A stretch of 64,000 bases of DNA from assembly GCF_000717645.1 (NCBI RefSeq), contig NZ_JNZZ01000009.1, positions 62,001 through 126,000 on the forward strand, read 5' to 3'. This DNA is from Streptomyces californicus. Its GTDB lineage: Bacteria > Actinomycetota > Actinomycetes > Streptomycetales > Streptomycetaceae. The notes beneath the pieces are model-generated. The model saw only the letters and a program-made list of their open reading frames with translations, was not told where the DNA came from and made no database searches. Of this stretch, positions 1 to 10,158 are shown piece after piece (the stretch's first letter is position 1; every line of letters starts with the position of its first letter). The translations under genes and the position numbers were made by a program.

Positions 1-1408
1 CGACGGGCACGCCGATCCGCCGCCCGTGGTCGGCGGACGCGGCGGGGTTGCCGAGCCCCCGCCAGGCGCGGAAGGGGCCGCCCGGTCCGCCCTGCTCCAG
101 CAGCACGATCTCGCGCTCGTTGTCCGAGCCGTGCCCGCCGAGCGCCGCGAACCGCAGCCCGAACAGCAGGTGCCGCCCGTCCGCCGTCGCCGCCGCGCCC
201 AGCACCGGGGCGAGCGGGCCGCCGCCGAGGTCGTCCGCCGCCTCGAAGAGCCCGCTGCCGGGCGCGCTCTCGCGCCACCGGACCGCGCGCAGCCCCAGCA
301 CCCCGTACACGGTGAGCCGCCCGTCCGCCCCGGCGGCGACGTGCGCGCGGGGCCCCGGATAGCGGTGGTGGGTGGAGCGCACCCAGCCCTTCCGGTTGGT
401 CAGCGGCCGGTCGCCGCCCACGTTGTAGTCCCCGCAGCCGGACGGGTTGCCGCACTCCCAGTCGGCTGCGCCGCCGTACGGGACGAGGTGGGCGGCCTTG
501 CGCTCCAGCACCTCGGGCGGCAGGTTCTTGGGCCAGTGCCGGTTGTAGTAGCCCCGGAAGGAGGCGACGGCGAACCCGGGCACGGGCTCCCCGGCCGCCG
601 TGGTCCGCGCCACCCAGCGGATCAGCGCCGCCCAGGCGAAGCTGCCGGCGGCGGTGTGGTCGGCGTGGTCGGAGTACCCGCGCTGCTCGCTGTCCCGGCG
701 GCGCTCGTACTCGCTGCTGAACTGGAGGTCGGGGTCCGGGTCGAGGGTGTGCACGACGGTCGGCCGGTACTGCTCCAGCAGCCCCGCGAGCACGTCGACG
801 AGCCCGTCGTACGTGTACGAGCCGGCCCGCTCCAGCGGGGAGCCGTCCGCCACGACCGTACGCAGCACCAGCCGGCGGTCCTGCCAGAGGCTGGGCAGTC
901 CGAGGCGGCCGCGCGCGGTGTGCATGGCGGTGTTGAGGAAGACCAGCTCGACCCGGCGCGCCCCGTCGGCCAGCACGTCGAGTTCGGCCCGGTGGCCGCC
1001 GGCCAGGGTGACCACGGACCTCTGCCACGGCGTGAACCGGTCGAGGCCGAGCAGCTCGGCGTACGCCTGGCGCAGCCCCTGGTGGCGGGCGGAGGAGTAC
1101 GCGGCCCGGTCGGGGGCCGGGCGCGGGGCGCCGGGGATCTTGTTGACCCCGTCCGCCTCGCCCGCGGTGAGGTAGACGCAGACCACCGGGGTGCCCGCGT
1201 CGAGGGCCTCACGGGTGTCCGGGTTCATGAAGTACAGGTCGTCGTCCGGGTGGGCCAGCAGCTGCATGACCAGCGCCCGCCGGCCGCTCGCTATGGCCAG
1301 CCCCGGCGCGGGATCGGCGACCGGCCCGCGCCGCCGGGGGGCCGGCACGGAGCATCCGGCGGTGGCGGCGGCCGCGGTGGCCGCGAGGAGCAGGGCCCGC
1401 CGGGGCAT
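1..1408 (-). CDS. PIG-L family deacetylase, putative lipoprotein (3' end outside window)
   Basis: Read on the minus strand from ATG at 1408. The N-terminus MPRRALLL followed by an Ala-rich stretch and TAGC (Cys19) is a lipoprotein signal, so the enzyme is probably anchored outside the membrane. Soon after comes LLAHPDDDLYFM, the AHPDD zinc motif of PIG-L/LmbE N-acetylglucosaminyl deacetylases; further on SDHADHTAAG gives the second HxxH zinc ligand pair. This family removes N-acetyl groups from sugars or related amides; the substrate here is unknown. About 469 codons are inside the window and the C-terminal end is missing. In-frame GTG codons at 1441 and 1438 would add 10-11 residues and a more basic n-region, with a GGAG nearby, so the start is uncertain. 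Confidence 0.75.
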   Translation of the reverse strand, partial: MPRRALLLAATAAAATAGCSVPAPRRRGPVADPAPGLAIASGRRALVMQLLAHPDDDLYFMNPDTREALDAGTPVVCVYLTAGEADGVNKIPGAPRPAPDRAAYSSARHQGLRQAYAELLGLDRFTPWQRSVVTLAGGHRAELDVLADGARRVELVFLNTAMHTARGRLGLPSLWQDRRLVLRTVVADGSPLERAGSYTYDGLVDVLAGLLEQYRPTVVHTLDPDPDLQFSSEYERRRDSEQRGYSDHADHTAAGSFAWAALIRWVARTTAAGEPVPGFAVASFRGYYNRHWPKNLPPEVLERKAAHLVPYGGAADWECGNPSGCGDYNVGGDRPLTNRKGWVRSTHHRYPGPRAHVAAGADGRLTVYGVLGLRAVRWRESAPGSGLFEAADDLGGGPLAPVLGAAATADGRHLLFGLRFAALGGHGSDNEREIVLLEQGGPGGPFRAWRGLGNPAASADHGRRIGVPV

Positions 1409-1766
1409 CCGTATCCGGTCCGGGACAGATCGATCCACCACGCCGCGCACTCCGTCCGCTCCCGCTTCCCCCGCAGCGGGCGAACGGCCGCCCTGTCCTG
1501 CGTCACTCCCGCGTTCTTCGCGCAGGCCGGCGGCCGGTCGAGCCGCGCCTGCGGGGGAGTAGACGGAGATCGCGACGGCCGGGTTGCCCGGCCGGGGCGT
1601 GGAGTTGCGCACGGGGCGCACGGCCACCGGGCGCGCGCCGCGCGGGGAGCGAGAAGGACGAGGGCCGCATCCACAGGGGCGGTGTGATCGCCGCCATGGC
1701 CGGATTCCGGCAGGTCCGTCAGGCTGGTCCGCGGGGGTTTTGGTGCCGCCGGACGCGTGCCCGCGT

Positions 1767-1794
1767 TTGAGCCGACGCCCGCTCGGGGTAGTAT
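1767..1794 (+). promoter_or_regulatory. Likely sigma-HrdB promoter of the S10 ribosomal cluster
   Basis: TTGAGC (1767-1772) and TAGTAT (1789-1794) are 16 nt apart and match the vegetative Streptomyces consensus. They lie about 360 nt before rpsJ, with no other gene between. The stretch 1442-1766 shows no credible gene or motif. Confidence 0.55.
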
Positions 1795-1800
1795 TCCCGG

Positions 1801-2154
1801 CTCGATTGGCCAGGCCCGCGCCCCGTATGGCACACTGACCAGGTTGCTCGGTTGAGTGTCAATGCTGCGCGCCTCCCGCCGGGAGGACCGGAAGCGAGTC
1901 CCACAGTACTCGTCGGCCCCCAGGGCCGGACGTACGGGAATCTTCCGGGAAGCAAGGCAGGGCGCCGGCCAGGCACCCGGTGGGTGTTCCGCCCCCGGTT
2001 CCGCGGTCCTCGGGCCCGCACCCCCTTGGTTGGGATCTCTCCGGAGATTTTCGTAGAGGGGATGCGACACGCCCGACCGCGTGGGTCGGAGGGGGAGTCC
2101 AGAGAACCCCCGGGTTCCAGAGCGTTAAACAGAGAGACAGGACTACTAGTAGCC
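1801..2154 (+). promoter_or_regulatory. Long structured leader of rpsJ
   Basis: About 350 nt of untranslated leader with several short perfect hairpins: CCTCCC/GGGAGG (1872-1886), ATCTC/GAGAT (2035-2048) and CCCGACC/GGGTCGG (2072-2089). Long leaders before S10 operons are used elsewhere for autogenous control by L4; whether this leader binds L4 is inference. No convincing ORF was seen inside it. Confidence 0.45.
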
Positions 2155-2463
2155 ATGGCGGGACAGAAGATCCGCATCCGGCTCAAGGCCTACGACCACG
2201 AGGTCATCGACTCCTCGGCGAAGAAGATCGTCGAGACGGTGACCCGCACTGGTGCGTCGGTCGCGGGCCCGGTGCCGCTGCCCACTGAGAAGAACGTGTA
2301 CTGCGTCATCAAGTCGCCGCACAAGTACAAGGACTCTCGCGAGCACTTCGAGATGCGCACCCACAAGCGCCTCATCGACATCCTCGACCCCACGCCGAAG
2401 ACGGTTGACTCGCTGATGCGTCTCGACCTCCCGGCCGGCGTCGACATCGAGATCAAGCTCTGA
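2155..2463 (+). CDS. rpsJ: 30S ribosomal protein S10
   Basis: The 102-residue product starts [17 protein letters not shown], the normal S10 start, although the frame stays open far upstream. S10 sits in the 30S head and, as NusE, joins NusB in transcription antitermination. It is the first gene of the S10 cluster. The Shine-Dalgarno is weak (purine-rich AGAGAGACAGGA about 13 nt away), so translation may depend on the leader fold. Length and sequence are typical. Confidence 0.98.
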   Translation: MAGQKIRIRLKAYDHEVIDSSAKKIVETVTRTGASVAGPVPLPTEKNVYCVIKSPHKYKDSREHFEMRTHKRLIDILDPTPKTVDSLMRLDLPAGVDIEIKL

Positions 2464-2477
2464 GGGGACGGGCCGAG

Positions 2478-3122
2478 ATGAGCAAGAACATCAAGGGCGT
2501 CCTGGGCGAGAAGCTCGGCATGACCCAGGTCTGGGACGAGAACAACCGGGTCGTCCCGGTGACCGTCGTCAAGGCCGGTCCGTGCGTCGTGACGCAGGTT
2601 CGCACCAACGACAGCGACGGCTACGAAGCGGTCCAGATCGCCTTCGGCGAGATCGACCCGCGCAAGGTGAACAAGCCCCTCAAGGGTCACTTCGCCAAGG
2701 CCGACGTCACCCCGCGCCGCCACCTGGTCGAGCTCCGCACCCCTGACGCCAGCGAGTACACGCTGGGCCAGGAGGTCACCGCCGCAGTGTTCGAGTCCGG
2801 CGTCAAGGTCGACGTCACGGGCAAGAGCAAGGGCAAGGGCTTCGCCGGTGTCATGAAGCGTCACAACTTCAAGGGCGGCAAGGCGTCCCACGGTGCCCAC
2901 CGTGTGCACCGCATGCCCGGCTCCATCGGTGGCTGTGCCACCCCCGGCCGTGTCTTCAAGGGCATGCGCATGGCGGGTCGCATGGGCAACGAGCGCGTCA
3001 CCACCCAGAACCTGACCATCCACGCGGTTGACGCGGAGAAGGGTCTGCTCCTCATCAAGGGCGCGGTCCCCGGTCCGAACGGCGGCCTCGTCCTGGTCCG
3101 TACCGCGGCCAAGGGGGCTTGA
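2478..3122 (+). CDS. rplC: 50S ribosomal protein L3
   Basis: 214 residues starting [20 protein letters not shown], with the conserved [10 protein letters not shown] loop near the C-terminus that reaches towards the peptidyl-transferase centre. L3 is one of the first proteins to bind 23S rRNA. It lies 14 nt after rpsJ and 4 nt before rplD, so it is co-transcribed and probably translationally coupled. Nothing unusual. Confidence 0.98.
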   Translation: MSKNIKGVLGEKLGMTQVWDENNRVVPVTVVKAGPCVVTQVRTNDSDGYEAVQIAFGEIDPRKVNKPLKGHFAKADVTPRRHLVELRTPDASEYTLGQEVTAAVFESGVKVDVTGKSKGKGFAGVMKRHNFKGGKASHGAHRVHRMPGSIGGCATPGRVFKGMRMAGRMGNERVTTQNLTIHAVDAEKGLLLIKGAVPGPNGGLVLVRTAAKGA

Positions 3123-3126
3123 GGTA

Positions 3127-3777
3127 ATGAGCACCATTGACATCCTTTCGCCGGCAGGCGACAAGGCCGGTACCGTCGAGCTCCCCGCGGAGATCTTCGA
3201 CGCGAAGACCAGCGTTCCGCTGATCCACCAGGTCGTCGTCGCGCAGCTGGCGGCTGCCCGTCAGGGCACGCACAAGACCAAGACCCGCGGCGAAGTCCGC
3301 GGCGGTGGCAAGAAGCCGTACCGCCAGAAGGGCACCGGCCGCGCCCGTCAGGGCTCGACCCGCGCCCCGCAGTTCGCCGGCGGTGGCGTCGTCCACGGCC
3401 CGCAGCCGCGTGACTACTCGCAGCGGACCCCGAAGAAGATGAAGGCCGCCGCCCTGCGCGGTGCCCTCTCCGACCGGGCCCGTCACTCCCGCATCCACGT
3501 CGTCTCCGGCGTGGTCGAGAGCGAGATCTCCACCAAGGCCGCCAAGACGCTGTTCGGCAAGATCTCGGAGCGCCCCAACGTGCTCCTGGTCGCCGAGCGC
3601 TCCGACGAGGCCGCGTGGCTGTCCGCGCGCAACCTGCCCCAGGTGCACATCCTGGAGCCGGGCCAGCTCAACACGTACGACGTGATCGTCTCTGACGACG
3701 TGGTCTTCACCCAGGCCGCCCTCGAGTCCTTCGTGTCTGGCCCCCAGACCGCTGAGACCGAAGGGAGCGCCGCCTGA
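3127..3777 (+). CDS. rplD: 50S ribosomal protein L4
   Basis: 216 residues beginning [15 protein letters not shown]. The tunnel-lining loop [19 protein letters not shown] is intact. L4 lines the exit tunnel and in Enterobacteria represses its own operon by binding the S10 leader; that role is not shown here. The ATG at 3127 follows GGAGG-like sequence at the rplC end. Its TGA overlaps the rplW ATG by one base (TGATG), a sign of translational coupling. Confidence 0.98.
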   Translation: MSTIDILSPAGDKAGTVELPAEIFDAKTSVPLIHQVVVAQLAAARQGTHKTKTRGEVRGGGKKPYRQKGTGRARQGSTRAPQFAGGGVVHGPQPRDYSQRTPKKMKAAALRGALSDRARHSRIHVVSGVVESEISTKAAKTLFGKISERPNVLLVAERSDEAAWLSARNLPQVHILEPGQLNTYDVIVSDDVVFTQAALESFVSGPQTAETEGSAA

Positions 3778-4100
3778 TGAGTGAGGCGACCGTTACCAGC
3801 AAGACGTACTCGGACCCGCGTGACGTTCTCGTCAAGCCCGTGGTCTCCGAGAAGAGCTACGCGCTGCTCGACGAGAACAAGTACACGTTCATCGTCGCGC
3901 CCGGCTCCAACAAGACCCAGATCAAGCAGGCCGTCGAGGCGGTCTTCTCGGTCAAGGTCACCGGGGTCAACACGATCAACCGGCAGGGCAAGCGCAAGCG
4001 CACCCGCACCGGTTTCGGCAAGCGCGCCGACACGAAGCGCGCCATCGTGACCCTCGCCGAGGGCGACCGTATCGACATCTTCGGCGGCCCGACCTCCTAA
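3777..4100 (+). CDS. rplW: 50S ribosomal protein L23
   Basis: 107 residues with the L23 signature ([20 protein letters not shown]). L23 sits at the tunnel exit and docks trigger factor and SRP. The start overlaps the rplD stop codon by one base. A 39-nt gap separates it from rplB. Confidence 0.97.
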   Translation: MSEATVTSKTYSDPRDVLVKPVVSEKSYALLDENKYTFIVAPGSNKTQIKQAVEAVFSVKVTGVNTINRQGKRKRTRTGFGKRADTKRAIVTLAEGDRIDIFGGPTS

Positions 4101-4139
4101 CGGAGGTCGAGTCGTCCGGAATCGGACGAGGACTGAGAA

Positions 4140-4976
4140 ATGGGTATCCGCAAGTACAAGCCGACGACCCCGGGCCGTCGTGGCTCCAGCGTCGCCGACT
4201 TTGTCGAGATCACGCGGTCCACGCCGGAGAAGTCGCTGGTCCGCCCCCTGCACAACAAGGGCGGCCGTAACAACGCCGGTCGTGTGACCGTTCGCCACCA
4301 GGGTGGTGGCCACAAGCGCGCCTACCGCGTGATCGACTTCCGTCGTCACGACAAGGACGGCGTGCCGGCCAAGGTCGCGCACATCGAGTACGACCCGAAC
4401 CGCACCGCGCGCATCGCGCTGCTGCACTACGCGGACGGCGAGAAGCGTTACATCGTCGCTCCCCGTGGCCTGTCGCAGGGTGACCGTGTCGAGAACGGTC
4501 CGACCGCCGACATCAAGCCCGGCAACAACCTGGCGCTGCGCAACATCCCGGTCGGTACGACCATCCACGCCATCGAGCTGCGGCCCGGCGGCGGCGCGAA
4601 GTTCGCCCGTTCCGCGGGTGCCTCCGTGCAGCTGCTGGCGAAGGAGGGCACCATGGCCCACCTTCGTATGCCGTCGGGTGAGATCCGCCTGGTCGACGCG
4701 CGCTGCCGCGCGACGATCGGCGAGGTCGGCAACGCCGAGCAGTCGAACATCAACTGGGGCAAGGCCGGCCGCATGCGCTGGAAGGGCGTCCGCCCGACCG
4801 TCCGCGGTGTCGCGATGAACCCGGTTGACCACCCGCACGGTGGTGGTGAAGGCAAGACCTCCGGTGGTCGTCACCCGGTCTCGCCGTGGGGTCAGAAGGA
4901 GGGTCGTACTCGTTCTCCCAAGAAGGCGAGCAACAAGTACATCGTCCGCCGCCGCAAGACGAACAAGAAGCGCTAG
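4140..4976 (+). CDS. rplB: 50S ribosomal protein L2
   Basis: 278 residues, usual length. The start [15 protein letters not shown], the RNA-binding [18 protein letters not shown] segment and the [12 protein letters not shown] loop, which carries the histidine important for peptidyl-transferase activity, are all present. It is essential for subunit joining and tRNA binding. It lies within the S10 cluster, 12 nt before rpsS. Confidence 0.98.
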   Translation: MGIRKYKPTTPGRRGSSVADFVEITRSTPEKSLVRPLHNKGGRNNAGRVTVRHQGGGHKRAYRVIDFRRHDKDGVPAKVAHIEYDPNRTARIALLHYADGEKRYIVAPRGLSQGDRVENGPTADIKPGNNLALRNIPVGTTIHAIELRPGGGAKFARSAGASVQLLAKEGTMAHLRMPSGEIRLVDARCRATIGEVGNAEQSNINWGKAGRMRWKGVRPTVRGVAMNPVDHPHGGGEGKTSGGRHPVSPWGQKEGRTRSPKKASNKYIVRRRKTNKKR

Positions 4977-4988
4977 GAGCGGGTTTAG

Positions 4989-5270
4989 ATGCCGCGCAGT
5001 CTCAAGAAGGGGCCCTTCGTCGACGGACACCTCATCAAGAAGGTGGACGTACAGAACGAGGCAGGCACCAAGAACGTCATCAAGACCTGGTCCCGTCGCT
5101 CGATGATCGTCCCGGCCATGCTGGGTCACACCATCGCGGTGCACAACGGCAAGATCCACGTCCCGGTGTTCGTCACCGAGTCGATGGTCGGCCACAAGCT
5201 CGGCGAGTTCTCGCCGACTCGCACCTTCCGCGGCCACGTCAAGGACGACCGGAAGTCGAAGCGCCGCTAA
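4989..5270 (+). CDS. rpsS: 30S ribosomal protein S19
   Basis: 93 residues starting [15 protein letters not shown], the invariant S19 N-terminus. It forms a heterodimer with S13 in the 30S head and contacts the A-site tRNA region. Normal length; part of the S10 cluster. Confidence 0.98.
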   Translation: MPRSLKKGPFVDGHLIKKVDVQNEAGTKNVIKTWSRRSMIVPAMLGHTIAVHNGKIHVPVFVTESMVGHKLGEFSPTRTFRGHVKDDRKSKRR

Positions 5271-5313
5271 GCGCGGGGTGGAAACGACTATGACTTACAC
5301 CGAAGGGACAACC

Positions 5314-5661
5314 ATGGAAGCCAGGGCCCAGGCGCGGTACATCCGCGTCACGCCCATGAAGGCCCGCCGCGTGGTGGACCTCATCCGTGGCATGGACGCC
5401 ACGGAGGCTCAGGCGGTCCTGCGTTTCGCCCCGCAGGCCGCGAGCGTGCCGGTTGGCAAGGTGCTGGACAGCGCCATCGCCAACGCCGCACACAACTACG
5501 ACCACACCGACGCCTCTTCGCTGGTCATCAGCGAGGCGTACGTGGACGAGGGCCCGACCCTGAAGCGGTTCCGTCCGCGTGCCCAGGGCCGTGCCTACCG
5601 GATCCGTAAGCGGACCAGCCACATCACCGTGGTCGTCAGCAGCAAGGAAGGAACCCGGTAA
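5314..5661 (+). CDS. rplV: 50S ribosomal protein L22
   Basis: The chosen ATG at 5314 gives 115 residues ([20 protein letters not shown]) and has a good RBS, GAAGGGA about 5 nt upstream. In-frame GTG 5278 and ATG 5290 would add up to 12 residues absent from the usual family start. L22 lines the exit tunnel through its beta-hairpin loop. The TAA shares its last base with the rpsC ATG. Confidence 0.95.
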   Translation: MEARAQARYIRVTPMKARRVVDLIRGMDATEAQAVLRFAPQAASVPVGKVLDSAIANAAHNYDHTDASSLVISEAYVDEGPTLKRFRPRAQGRAYRIRKRTSHITVVVSSKEGTR

Positions 5662-6491
5662 TGGGCCAGAAGGTAAACCCGCACGGGTTCCGGCTCGGCA
5701 TCACCACGGACTTCAAGTCCCGCTGGTACGCCGACAAGCTGTACAAGGACTACGTCAAGGAAGACGTCGCCATTCGTCGCATGATGACGAAGGGCATGGA
5801 GCGGGCCGGCATCTCGAAGGTCGAGATCGAGCGCACCCGCGACCGCGTCCGCGTTGACATCCACACCGCCCGTCCGGGCATCGTCATCGGTCGCCGCGGC
5901 GCCGAGGCCGATCGCATCCGCGGCGAGCTGGAGAAGCTGACCGGCAAGCAGGTCCAGCTGAACATCCTCGAGGTCAAGAACCCCGAGGTGGACGCTCAGC
6001 TGGTGGCCCAGGCCGTCGCCGAGCAGCTCTCCTCCCGCGTCTCCTTCCGTCGGGCCATGCGCAAGAGCATGCAGTCCTCGATGAAGGCCGGCGCCAAGGG
6101 CATCAAGATCCAGTGCGGCGGTCGCCTCGGCGGCGCCGAGATGTCCCGCTCGGAGTTCTACCGCGAGGGCCGCGTGCCCCTGCACACGCTCCGTGCGAAC
6201 GTCGACTACGGCTTCTTCGAGGCCAAGACGACCTTCGGCCGCATCGGCGTGAAGGTCTGGATCTACAAGGGCGACGTCAAGAACATCGCCGAGGTTCGCG
6301 CCGAGAACGCCGCGGCCCGCGCCGGCAACCGTCCGGCTCGTGGCGGCGCTGACCGCCCGGCCGGCCGCGGTGGCCGTGGTGGCGAGCGTGGCGGTCGCGG
6401 CCGTAAGCCGCAGCAGTCGCCGGCAGCCGAGGCCCCCAAGGCCGACGCCGCCGCTGCTCCGGCTGCTGAGAGCACCGGAACGGAGGCCTGA
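5661..6491 (+). CDS. rpsC: 30S ribosomal protein S3
   Basis: 276 residues. The start [20 protein letters not shown] and the KH motif around [16 protein letters not shown] are normal; S3 lies at the mRNA entry site and has helicase activity. The last 55-60 residues form a low-complexity tail, first Gly/Arg-rich ([14 protein letters not shown]) then Ala/Pro/Glu-rich. Such a tail is usual in Streptomyces S3 and absent from Enterobacteria. Confidence 0.98.
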   Translation: MGQKVNPHGFRLGITTDFKSRWYADKLYKDYVKEDVAIRRMMTKGMERAGISKVEIERTRDRVRVDIHTARPGIVIGRRGAEADRIRGELEKLTGKQVQLNILEVKNPEVDAQLVAQAVAEQLSSRVSFRRAMRKSMQSSMKAGAKGIKIQCGGRLGGAEMSRSEFYREGRVPLHTLRANVDYGFFEAKTTFGRIGVKVWIYKGDVKNIAEVRAENAAARAGNRPARGGADRPAGRGGRGGERGGRGRKPQQSPAAEAPKADAAAAPAAESTGTEA

Positions 6492-6496
6492 CCGAA

Positions 6497-6916
6497 ATGC
6501 TGATCCCCCGTAGGGTCAAGCACCGCAAGCAGCACCACCCGAAGCGCAGCGGTATGTCCAAGGGTGGCACGCAGGTTGCGTTCGGCGAGTACGGCATCCA
6601 GGCGCTGACCCCGGCGTACGTGACGAACCGTCAGATCGAGTCCGCTCGTATCGCGATGACCCGTCACATCAAGCGTGGCGGCAAGGTCTGGATCAACATC
6701 TACCCGGACCGTCCCCTGACGAAGAAGCCGGCCGAGACCCGCATGGGTTCCGGTAAGGGTTCTCCCGAGTGGTGGATCGCGAACGTCAAGCCCGGTCGGG
6801 TGATGTTCGAGCTGTCCTACCCGAACGAGAAGATTGCTCGTGAGGCGCTCACCCGCGCTGCTCACAAGCTTCCGATGAAGTGCCGGATCGTGCGGCGCGA
6901 GGCAGGTGAGTCGTGA
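6497..6916 (+). CDS. rplP: 50S ribosomal protein L16
   Basis: 139 residues starting [16 protein letters not shown]16 helps place the A-site tRNA in the peptidyl-transferase centre. It starts 5 nt after rpsC, and its TGA overlaps the start of rpmC. Confidence 0.98.
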   Translation: MLIPRRVKHRKQHHPKRSGMSKGGTQVAFGEYGIQALTPAYVTNRQIESARIAMTRHIKRGGKVWINIYPDRPLTKKPAETRMGSGKGSPEWWIANVKPGRVMFELSYPNEKIAREALTRAAHKLPMKCRIVRREAGES

Positions 6917-7140
6917 TGTCGGCCGGTACCAAGGCGTCCGAGCTGCGCGAGCTGGGCGACGAGGAGCTCCTCAACAAGCTCCGCGAAGCCAAGGAAGAGC
7001 TGTTCAACCTCCGCTTCCAGGCGGCGACGGGTCAGCTCGAGAACCACGGCCGGCTCAAGTCCGTCCGTAAGGACATCGCCCGGATCTACACCCTGATGCG
7101 TGAGCGCGAGCTGGGCATCGAGACGGTGGAGAGCGCCTGA
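6916..7140 (+). CDS. rpmC: 50S ribosomal protein L29
   Basis: 74 residues ([19 protein letters not shown]), a short helical hairpin near the tunnel exit. Two starts are possible: GTG 6913, which overlaps the rplP stop as GTGA, or ATG 6916. ATG is preferred because it is the stronger initiator; the difference is one residue. Its stop overlaps the rpsQ ATG. Confidence 0.96.
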   Translation: MSAGTKASELRELGDEELLNKLREAKEELFNLRFQAATGQLENHGRLKSVRKDIARIYTLMRERELGIETVESA

Positions 7141-7427
7141 TGAGCGAGAAGACTGTGACTGAGACCAGCAACACCGAGCGCGGTTTCCGCAAGACCCGTG
7201 AGGGTCTCGTCGTCAGCGACAAGATGGACAAGACCGTCGTCGTCGCTGTCGAGGACCGTGTGAAGCACGCGCTGTACGGCAAGGTCATCCGCCGTACGAA
7301 CAAGCTCAAGGCCCACGACGAGCAGAACTCCGCCGGCGTCGGCGACCGCGTCCTCATCATGGAGACGCGTCCGCTGTCCGCCTCGAAGCGGTGGCGCATC
7401 GTCGAGATCCTCGAGAAGGCCAAGTAA
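7140..7427 (+). CDS. rpsQ: 30S ribosomal protein S17
   Basis: 95 residues with the OB-fold core ([20 protein letters not shown] and [18 protein letters not shown]). S17 is a primary 16S rRNA binder. It is the last gene of the S10 section; a hairpin-rich 105-nt gap follows. Confidence 0.98.
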   Translation: MSEKTVTETSNTERGFRKTREGLVVSDKMDKTVVVAVEDRVKHALYGKVIRRTNKLKAHDEQNSAGVGDRVLIMETRPLSASKRWRIVEILEKAK

Positions 7428-7429
7428 TT

Positions 7430-7499
7430 CCTGAGGGGTTTCCCTCAGGTCAGTTCCGCCAGGCTCGGTGAGGTGCCTCTCCCATAGCGGAGGGGCACC
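7430..7499 (+). promoter_or_regulatory. Twin hairpins between rpsQ and rplN
   Basis: Two strong hairpins sit in the rpsQ-rplN gap. The first is CCTGAGGG/CCCTCAGG with a GTTT loop (7430-7449). The second is GGTGCCTCTCC/GGAGGGGCACC with a 6-nt loop and one G-U pair (7472-7499). Neither has a U-run, so they look more like attenuator, RNA-processing or protein-binding structures than full terminators. Confidence 0.5.
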
Positions 7500-7532
7500 C
7501 GCCGGGAACCGGCAGACGATCAGGAGATAGAC

Positions 7533-7901
7533 GTGATCCAGCAGGAGTCGCGACTGCGCGTCGCCGACAACACGGGTGCGAAGGAAATTCTCACCATTCG
7601 TGTTCTCGGTGGCTCGGGTCGCCGCTACGCGGGTATCGGTGACGTCATCGTCGCCACCGTCAAGGACGCGATCCCCGGTGGCAACGTGAAGAAGGGTGAC
7701 GTCGTCAAGGCCGTCATCGTTCGCACCGTCAAGGAGCGTCGTCGTCAGGATGGCTCGTACATCCGCTTCGACGAGAACGCCGCCGTCATTCTGAAGAACG
7801 ACGGCGACCCCCGCGGCACCCGCATCTTCGGCCCCGTGGGCCGGGAGCTGCGCGAGAAGAAGTTCATGAAGATCATCTCGCTCGCGCCGGAGGTGCTGTA
7901 A
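7533..7901 (+). CDS. rplN: 50S ribosomal protein L14
   Basis: 122 residues from a GTG start ([18 protein letters not shown]) with CAGGAGATA upstream as RBS. L14 forms part of the inter-subunit bridges. It is the first gene of the spc section, 2 nt before rplX. Confidence 0.98.
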   Translation: MIQQESRLRVADNTGAKEILTIRVLGGSGRRYAGIGDVIVATVKDAIPGGNVKKGDVVKAVIVRTVKERRRQDGSYIRFDENAAVILKNDGDPRGTRIFGPVGRELREKKFMKIISLAPEVL

Positions 7902-7903
7902 GC

Positions 7904-8227
7904 ATGAAGATCAAGAAGGGCGACCTGGTCCAGGTCATCACCGGTAAGGACAAGGGCAAGCAGGGCAAGGTCATCGTGGCCTACCCCGCTCAGGACCGCG
8001 TCCTCGTCGAGGGTGTCAACCGGGTCAAGAAGCACACCAAGGCCGGTCAGACGGCTCGCGGTTCGCAGACGGGTGGCATCGTGACCACCGAGGCTCCGAT
8101 CCACGTCAGCAACGTTCAGCTGGTCGTGGAGAAGGACGGCAACAAGGTTGTCACCCGCGTCGGCTACCGCTTTGACGACGAGGGCAACAAGATCCGCGTT
8201 GCCAAGCGGACCGGTGAGGACATCTGA
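7904..8227 (+). CDS. rplX: 50S ribosomal protein L24
   Basis: 107 residues with an N-terminal KOW motif ([19 protein letters not shown]). L24 initiates 50S assembly. Its stop overlaps the rplE start (TGATGA), suggesting translational coupling. Confidence 0.98.
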   Translation: MKIKKGDLVQVITGKDKGKQGKVIVAYPAQDRVLVEGVNRVKKHTKAGQTARGSQTGGIVTTEAPIHVSNVQLVVEKDGNKVVTRVGYRFDDEGNKIRVAKRTGEDI

Positions 8228-8784
8228 TGACTGCCACCACTGCGCCGCGTCTCAAGACGCGCTACCGCGAGGAAATCGCCGGCAAGCTGCGTGAGGAGTT
8301 CTCGTACGAGAACGTCATGCAGGTTCCCGGTCTGGTCAAGATCGTGGTCAACATGGGTGTGGGCGACGCCGCCCGCGACTCCAAGCTGATCGACGGGGCC
8401 GTCCGCGACCTCACCACGATCACCGGCCAGAAGCCGGCCGTCACGAAGGCCCGCAAGTCCATCGCGCAGTTCAAGCTGCGCGAGGGCCAGCCGATCGGCT
8501 GCCACGTCACCCTCCGCGGTGACCGGATGTGGGAGTTCCTGGACCGTACGCTGTCGCTCGCGCTGCCGCGTATCCGTGACTTCCGCGGCCTGTCGCCGAA
8601 GCAGTTCGACGGCCGTGGCAACTACACCTTCGGTCTCACGGAGCAGGTCATGTTCCACGAGATCGACCAGGACAAGATCGACCGGGTCCGGGGCATGGAC
8701 ATCACCGTGGTCACCACGGCGACCAACGACGACGAGGGTCGTGCCCTGCTTCGTCACCTCGGCTTCCCGTTCAAGGAGAACTGA
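8227..8784 (+). CDS. rplE: 50S ribosomal protein L5
   Basis: 185 residues, with [17 protein letters not shown] and the C-terminal [17 protein letters not shown] block. L5 binds 5S rRNA and contacts the P-site tRNA in the central protuberance. It lies 2 nt before rpsZ. Confidence 0.98.
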   Translation: MTATTAPRLKTRYREEIAGKLREEFSYENVMQVPGLVKIVVNMGVGDAARDSKLIDGAVRDLTTITGQKPAVTKARKSIAQFKLREGQPIGCHVTLRGDRMWEFLDRTLSLALPRIRDFRGLSPKQFDGRGNYTFGLTEQVMFHEIDQDKIDRVRGMDITVVTTATNDDEGRALLRHLGFPFKEN

Positions 8785-8786
8785 CC

Positions 8787-8972
8787 GTGGCGAAGAAGGC
8801 TCTGATCGCTAAGGCCGCCCGTAAGCCGAAGTTCGGCGTTCGCGGGTACACCCGCTGCCAGCGCTGCGGCCGGCCCCACTCCGTCTACCGCAAGTTCGGC
8901 CTGTGCCGCGTGTGCCTTCGTGAGATGGCTCACCGTGGCGAGCTGCCGGGCGTGACCAAGAGCTCCTGGTAA
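8787..8972 (+). CDS. rpsZ: 30S ribosomal protein S14, zinc-binding type
   Basis: A 61-residue S14 of the short C+ form. RCQRCGRPH and CRVCLRE supply the two CxxC pairs that bind zinc. Start is GTG 8787. Streptomycetes usually carry a second, zinc-free S14 elsewhere under Zur control; that copy is not in this window. A 224-nt gap with hairpins follows. Confidence 0.98.
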   Translation: MAKKALIAKAARKPKFGVRGYTRCQRCGRPHSVYRKFGLCRVCLREMAHRGELPGVTKSSW

Positions 8973-9196
8973 CTCTCCTTCGCCCCTTGGGCGTTGGAAG
9001 TTCCCGGAGACTCTCGGTAAGTATCTGGTCGGCAGGAGCCCCGCCTTTCATGCCGTAGGCTTGAAGGGTTGGGCGCCTGCCGCCCAAGACCGACTTACTA
9101 CGCCGTAGGTCCCCGCACCGCACCCGTCCCGCCAGTGAGTGGGGAGAGGGATGGCGCATACAGGAAACCCCGGCGAGAGAGGCCGAAGGCCAATTC
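8973..9196 (+). promoter_or_regulatory. rpsZ-rpsH leader with hairpin between repeated GCCGTAGG boxes
   Basis: An unusually long gap for the spc operon. It holds TTGGGCG/CGCCCAA with loop CCTGC (9069-9087), flanked on both sides by GCCGTAGG (about 9053 and 9112). The position suggests a processing site or ribosomal-protein binding site that resets expression before rpsH; this is inference. No ORF was seen. Confidence 0.35.
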
Positions 9197-9595
9197 ATGA
9201 CCATGACTGATCCCATCGCAGACATGCTCACGCGTCTGCGTAACGCGAACTCGGCATACCACGACTCCGTCGTGATGCCGCACAGCAAGATCAAGTCGCA
9301 CATCGCGGAGATCCTCCAGCAGGAGGGCTTCATCACCGGCTGGAAGGTCGAGGACGCCGAGGTCGGCAAGAACCTCGTCCTGGAGCTGAAGTTCGGCCCG
9401 AACCGCGAGCGTTCGATCGCCGGCATCAAGCGCATCTCGAAGCCGGGTCTGCGTGTGTACGCAAAGTCCACCAACCTGCCGAAGGTCCTCGGCGGCCTGG
9501 GCGTGGCGATCATCTCCACGTCCCACGGTCTCCTGACCGGCCAGCAGGCAGGCAAGAAGGGCGTAGGTGGGGAAGTCCTCGCCTACGTCTGGTAG
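9197..9595 (+). CDS. rpsH: 30S ribosomal protein S8
   Basis: 132 residues, start [18 protein letters not shown] and C-terminal [11 protein letters not shown] as in all S8 proteins. It binds the central domain of 16S rRNA; in E. coli it represses the spc operon. It lies 21 nt before rplF. Confidence 0.98.
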   Translation: MTMTDPIADMLTRLRNANSAYHDSVVMPHSKIKSHIAEILQQEGFITGWKVEDAEVGKNLVLELKFGPNRERSIAGIKRISKPGLRVYAKSTNLPKVLGGLGVAIISTSHGLLTGQQAGKKGVGGEVLAYVW

Positions 9596-9616
9596 TCGGG
9601 AAAGGAAGGAAAGCTC

Positions 9617-10156
9617 ATGTCGCGAATCGGCAAGCTCCCCATCCAGGTTCCCGCCGGTGTGGACGTCACCATCGATGGCCGTACGGTCGCGGTGAAGGGC
9701 CCCAAGGGTTCCCTCTCGCACACCGTCGCCGCGCCGATCGAGGTCTCCAAGGGTGAGGACGGCGTTCTCAACGTCACCCGCCCGAACGACGAGCGTCAGA
9801 ACAAGGCCCTCCACGGCCTGTCCCGCACGCTGGTGGCGAACATGATCACCGGCGTGACCGCGGGTTACTCCAAGGCGCTCGAGATCAGCGGTGTCGGTTA
9901 CCGCGTCCAGGCGAAGGGCTCCAACCTGGAGTTCGCCCTGGGCTACAGCCACCCGATCCTCATCGAGGCGCCGGAAGGCATCACCTTCAAGGTCGAGTCG
10001 CCCACGAAGCTCAGCGTCGAGGGCATCGACAAGCAGAAGGTCGGCGAAGTGGCCGCCAACATCCGCAAGCTGCGGAAGCCCGACCCGTACAAGGCCAAGG
10101 GCGTCAAGTACGCGGGCGAGGTCATCCGCCGCAAGGTCGGAAAGGCTGGTAAGTAG
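9617..10156 (+). CDS. rplF: 50S ribosomal protein L6
   Basis: 179 residues starting [20 protein letters not shown], with the C-terminal [16 protein letters not shown] block. It lies near the factor-binding site below L7/L12. RBS GGAAGGAAAG. It is 2 nt before rplR. Confidence 0.98.
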   Translation: MSRIGKLPIQVPAGVDVTIDGRTVAVKGPKGSLSHTVAAPIEVSKGEDGVLNVTRPNDERQNKALHGLSRTLVANMITGVTAGYSKALEISGVGYRVQAKGSNLEFALGYSHPILIEAPEGITFKVESPTKLSVEGIDKQKVGEVAANIRKLRKPDPYKAKGVKYAGEVIRRKVGKAGK

Positions 10157-10158
10157 CC

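Noticed and set aside
1503..1840. Short ORFs between the PIG-L gene and the S10 promoter
   Set aside because: Arg/Pro-rich low-complexity products on both strands with no RBS; they overlap each other in several frames.
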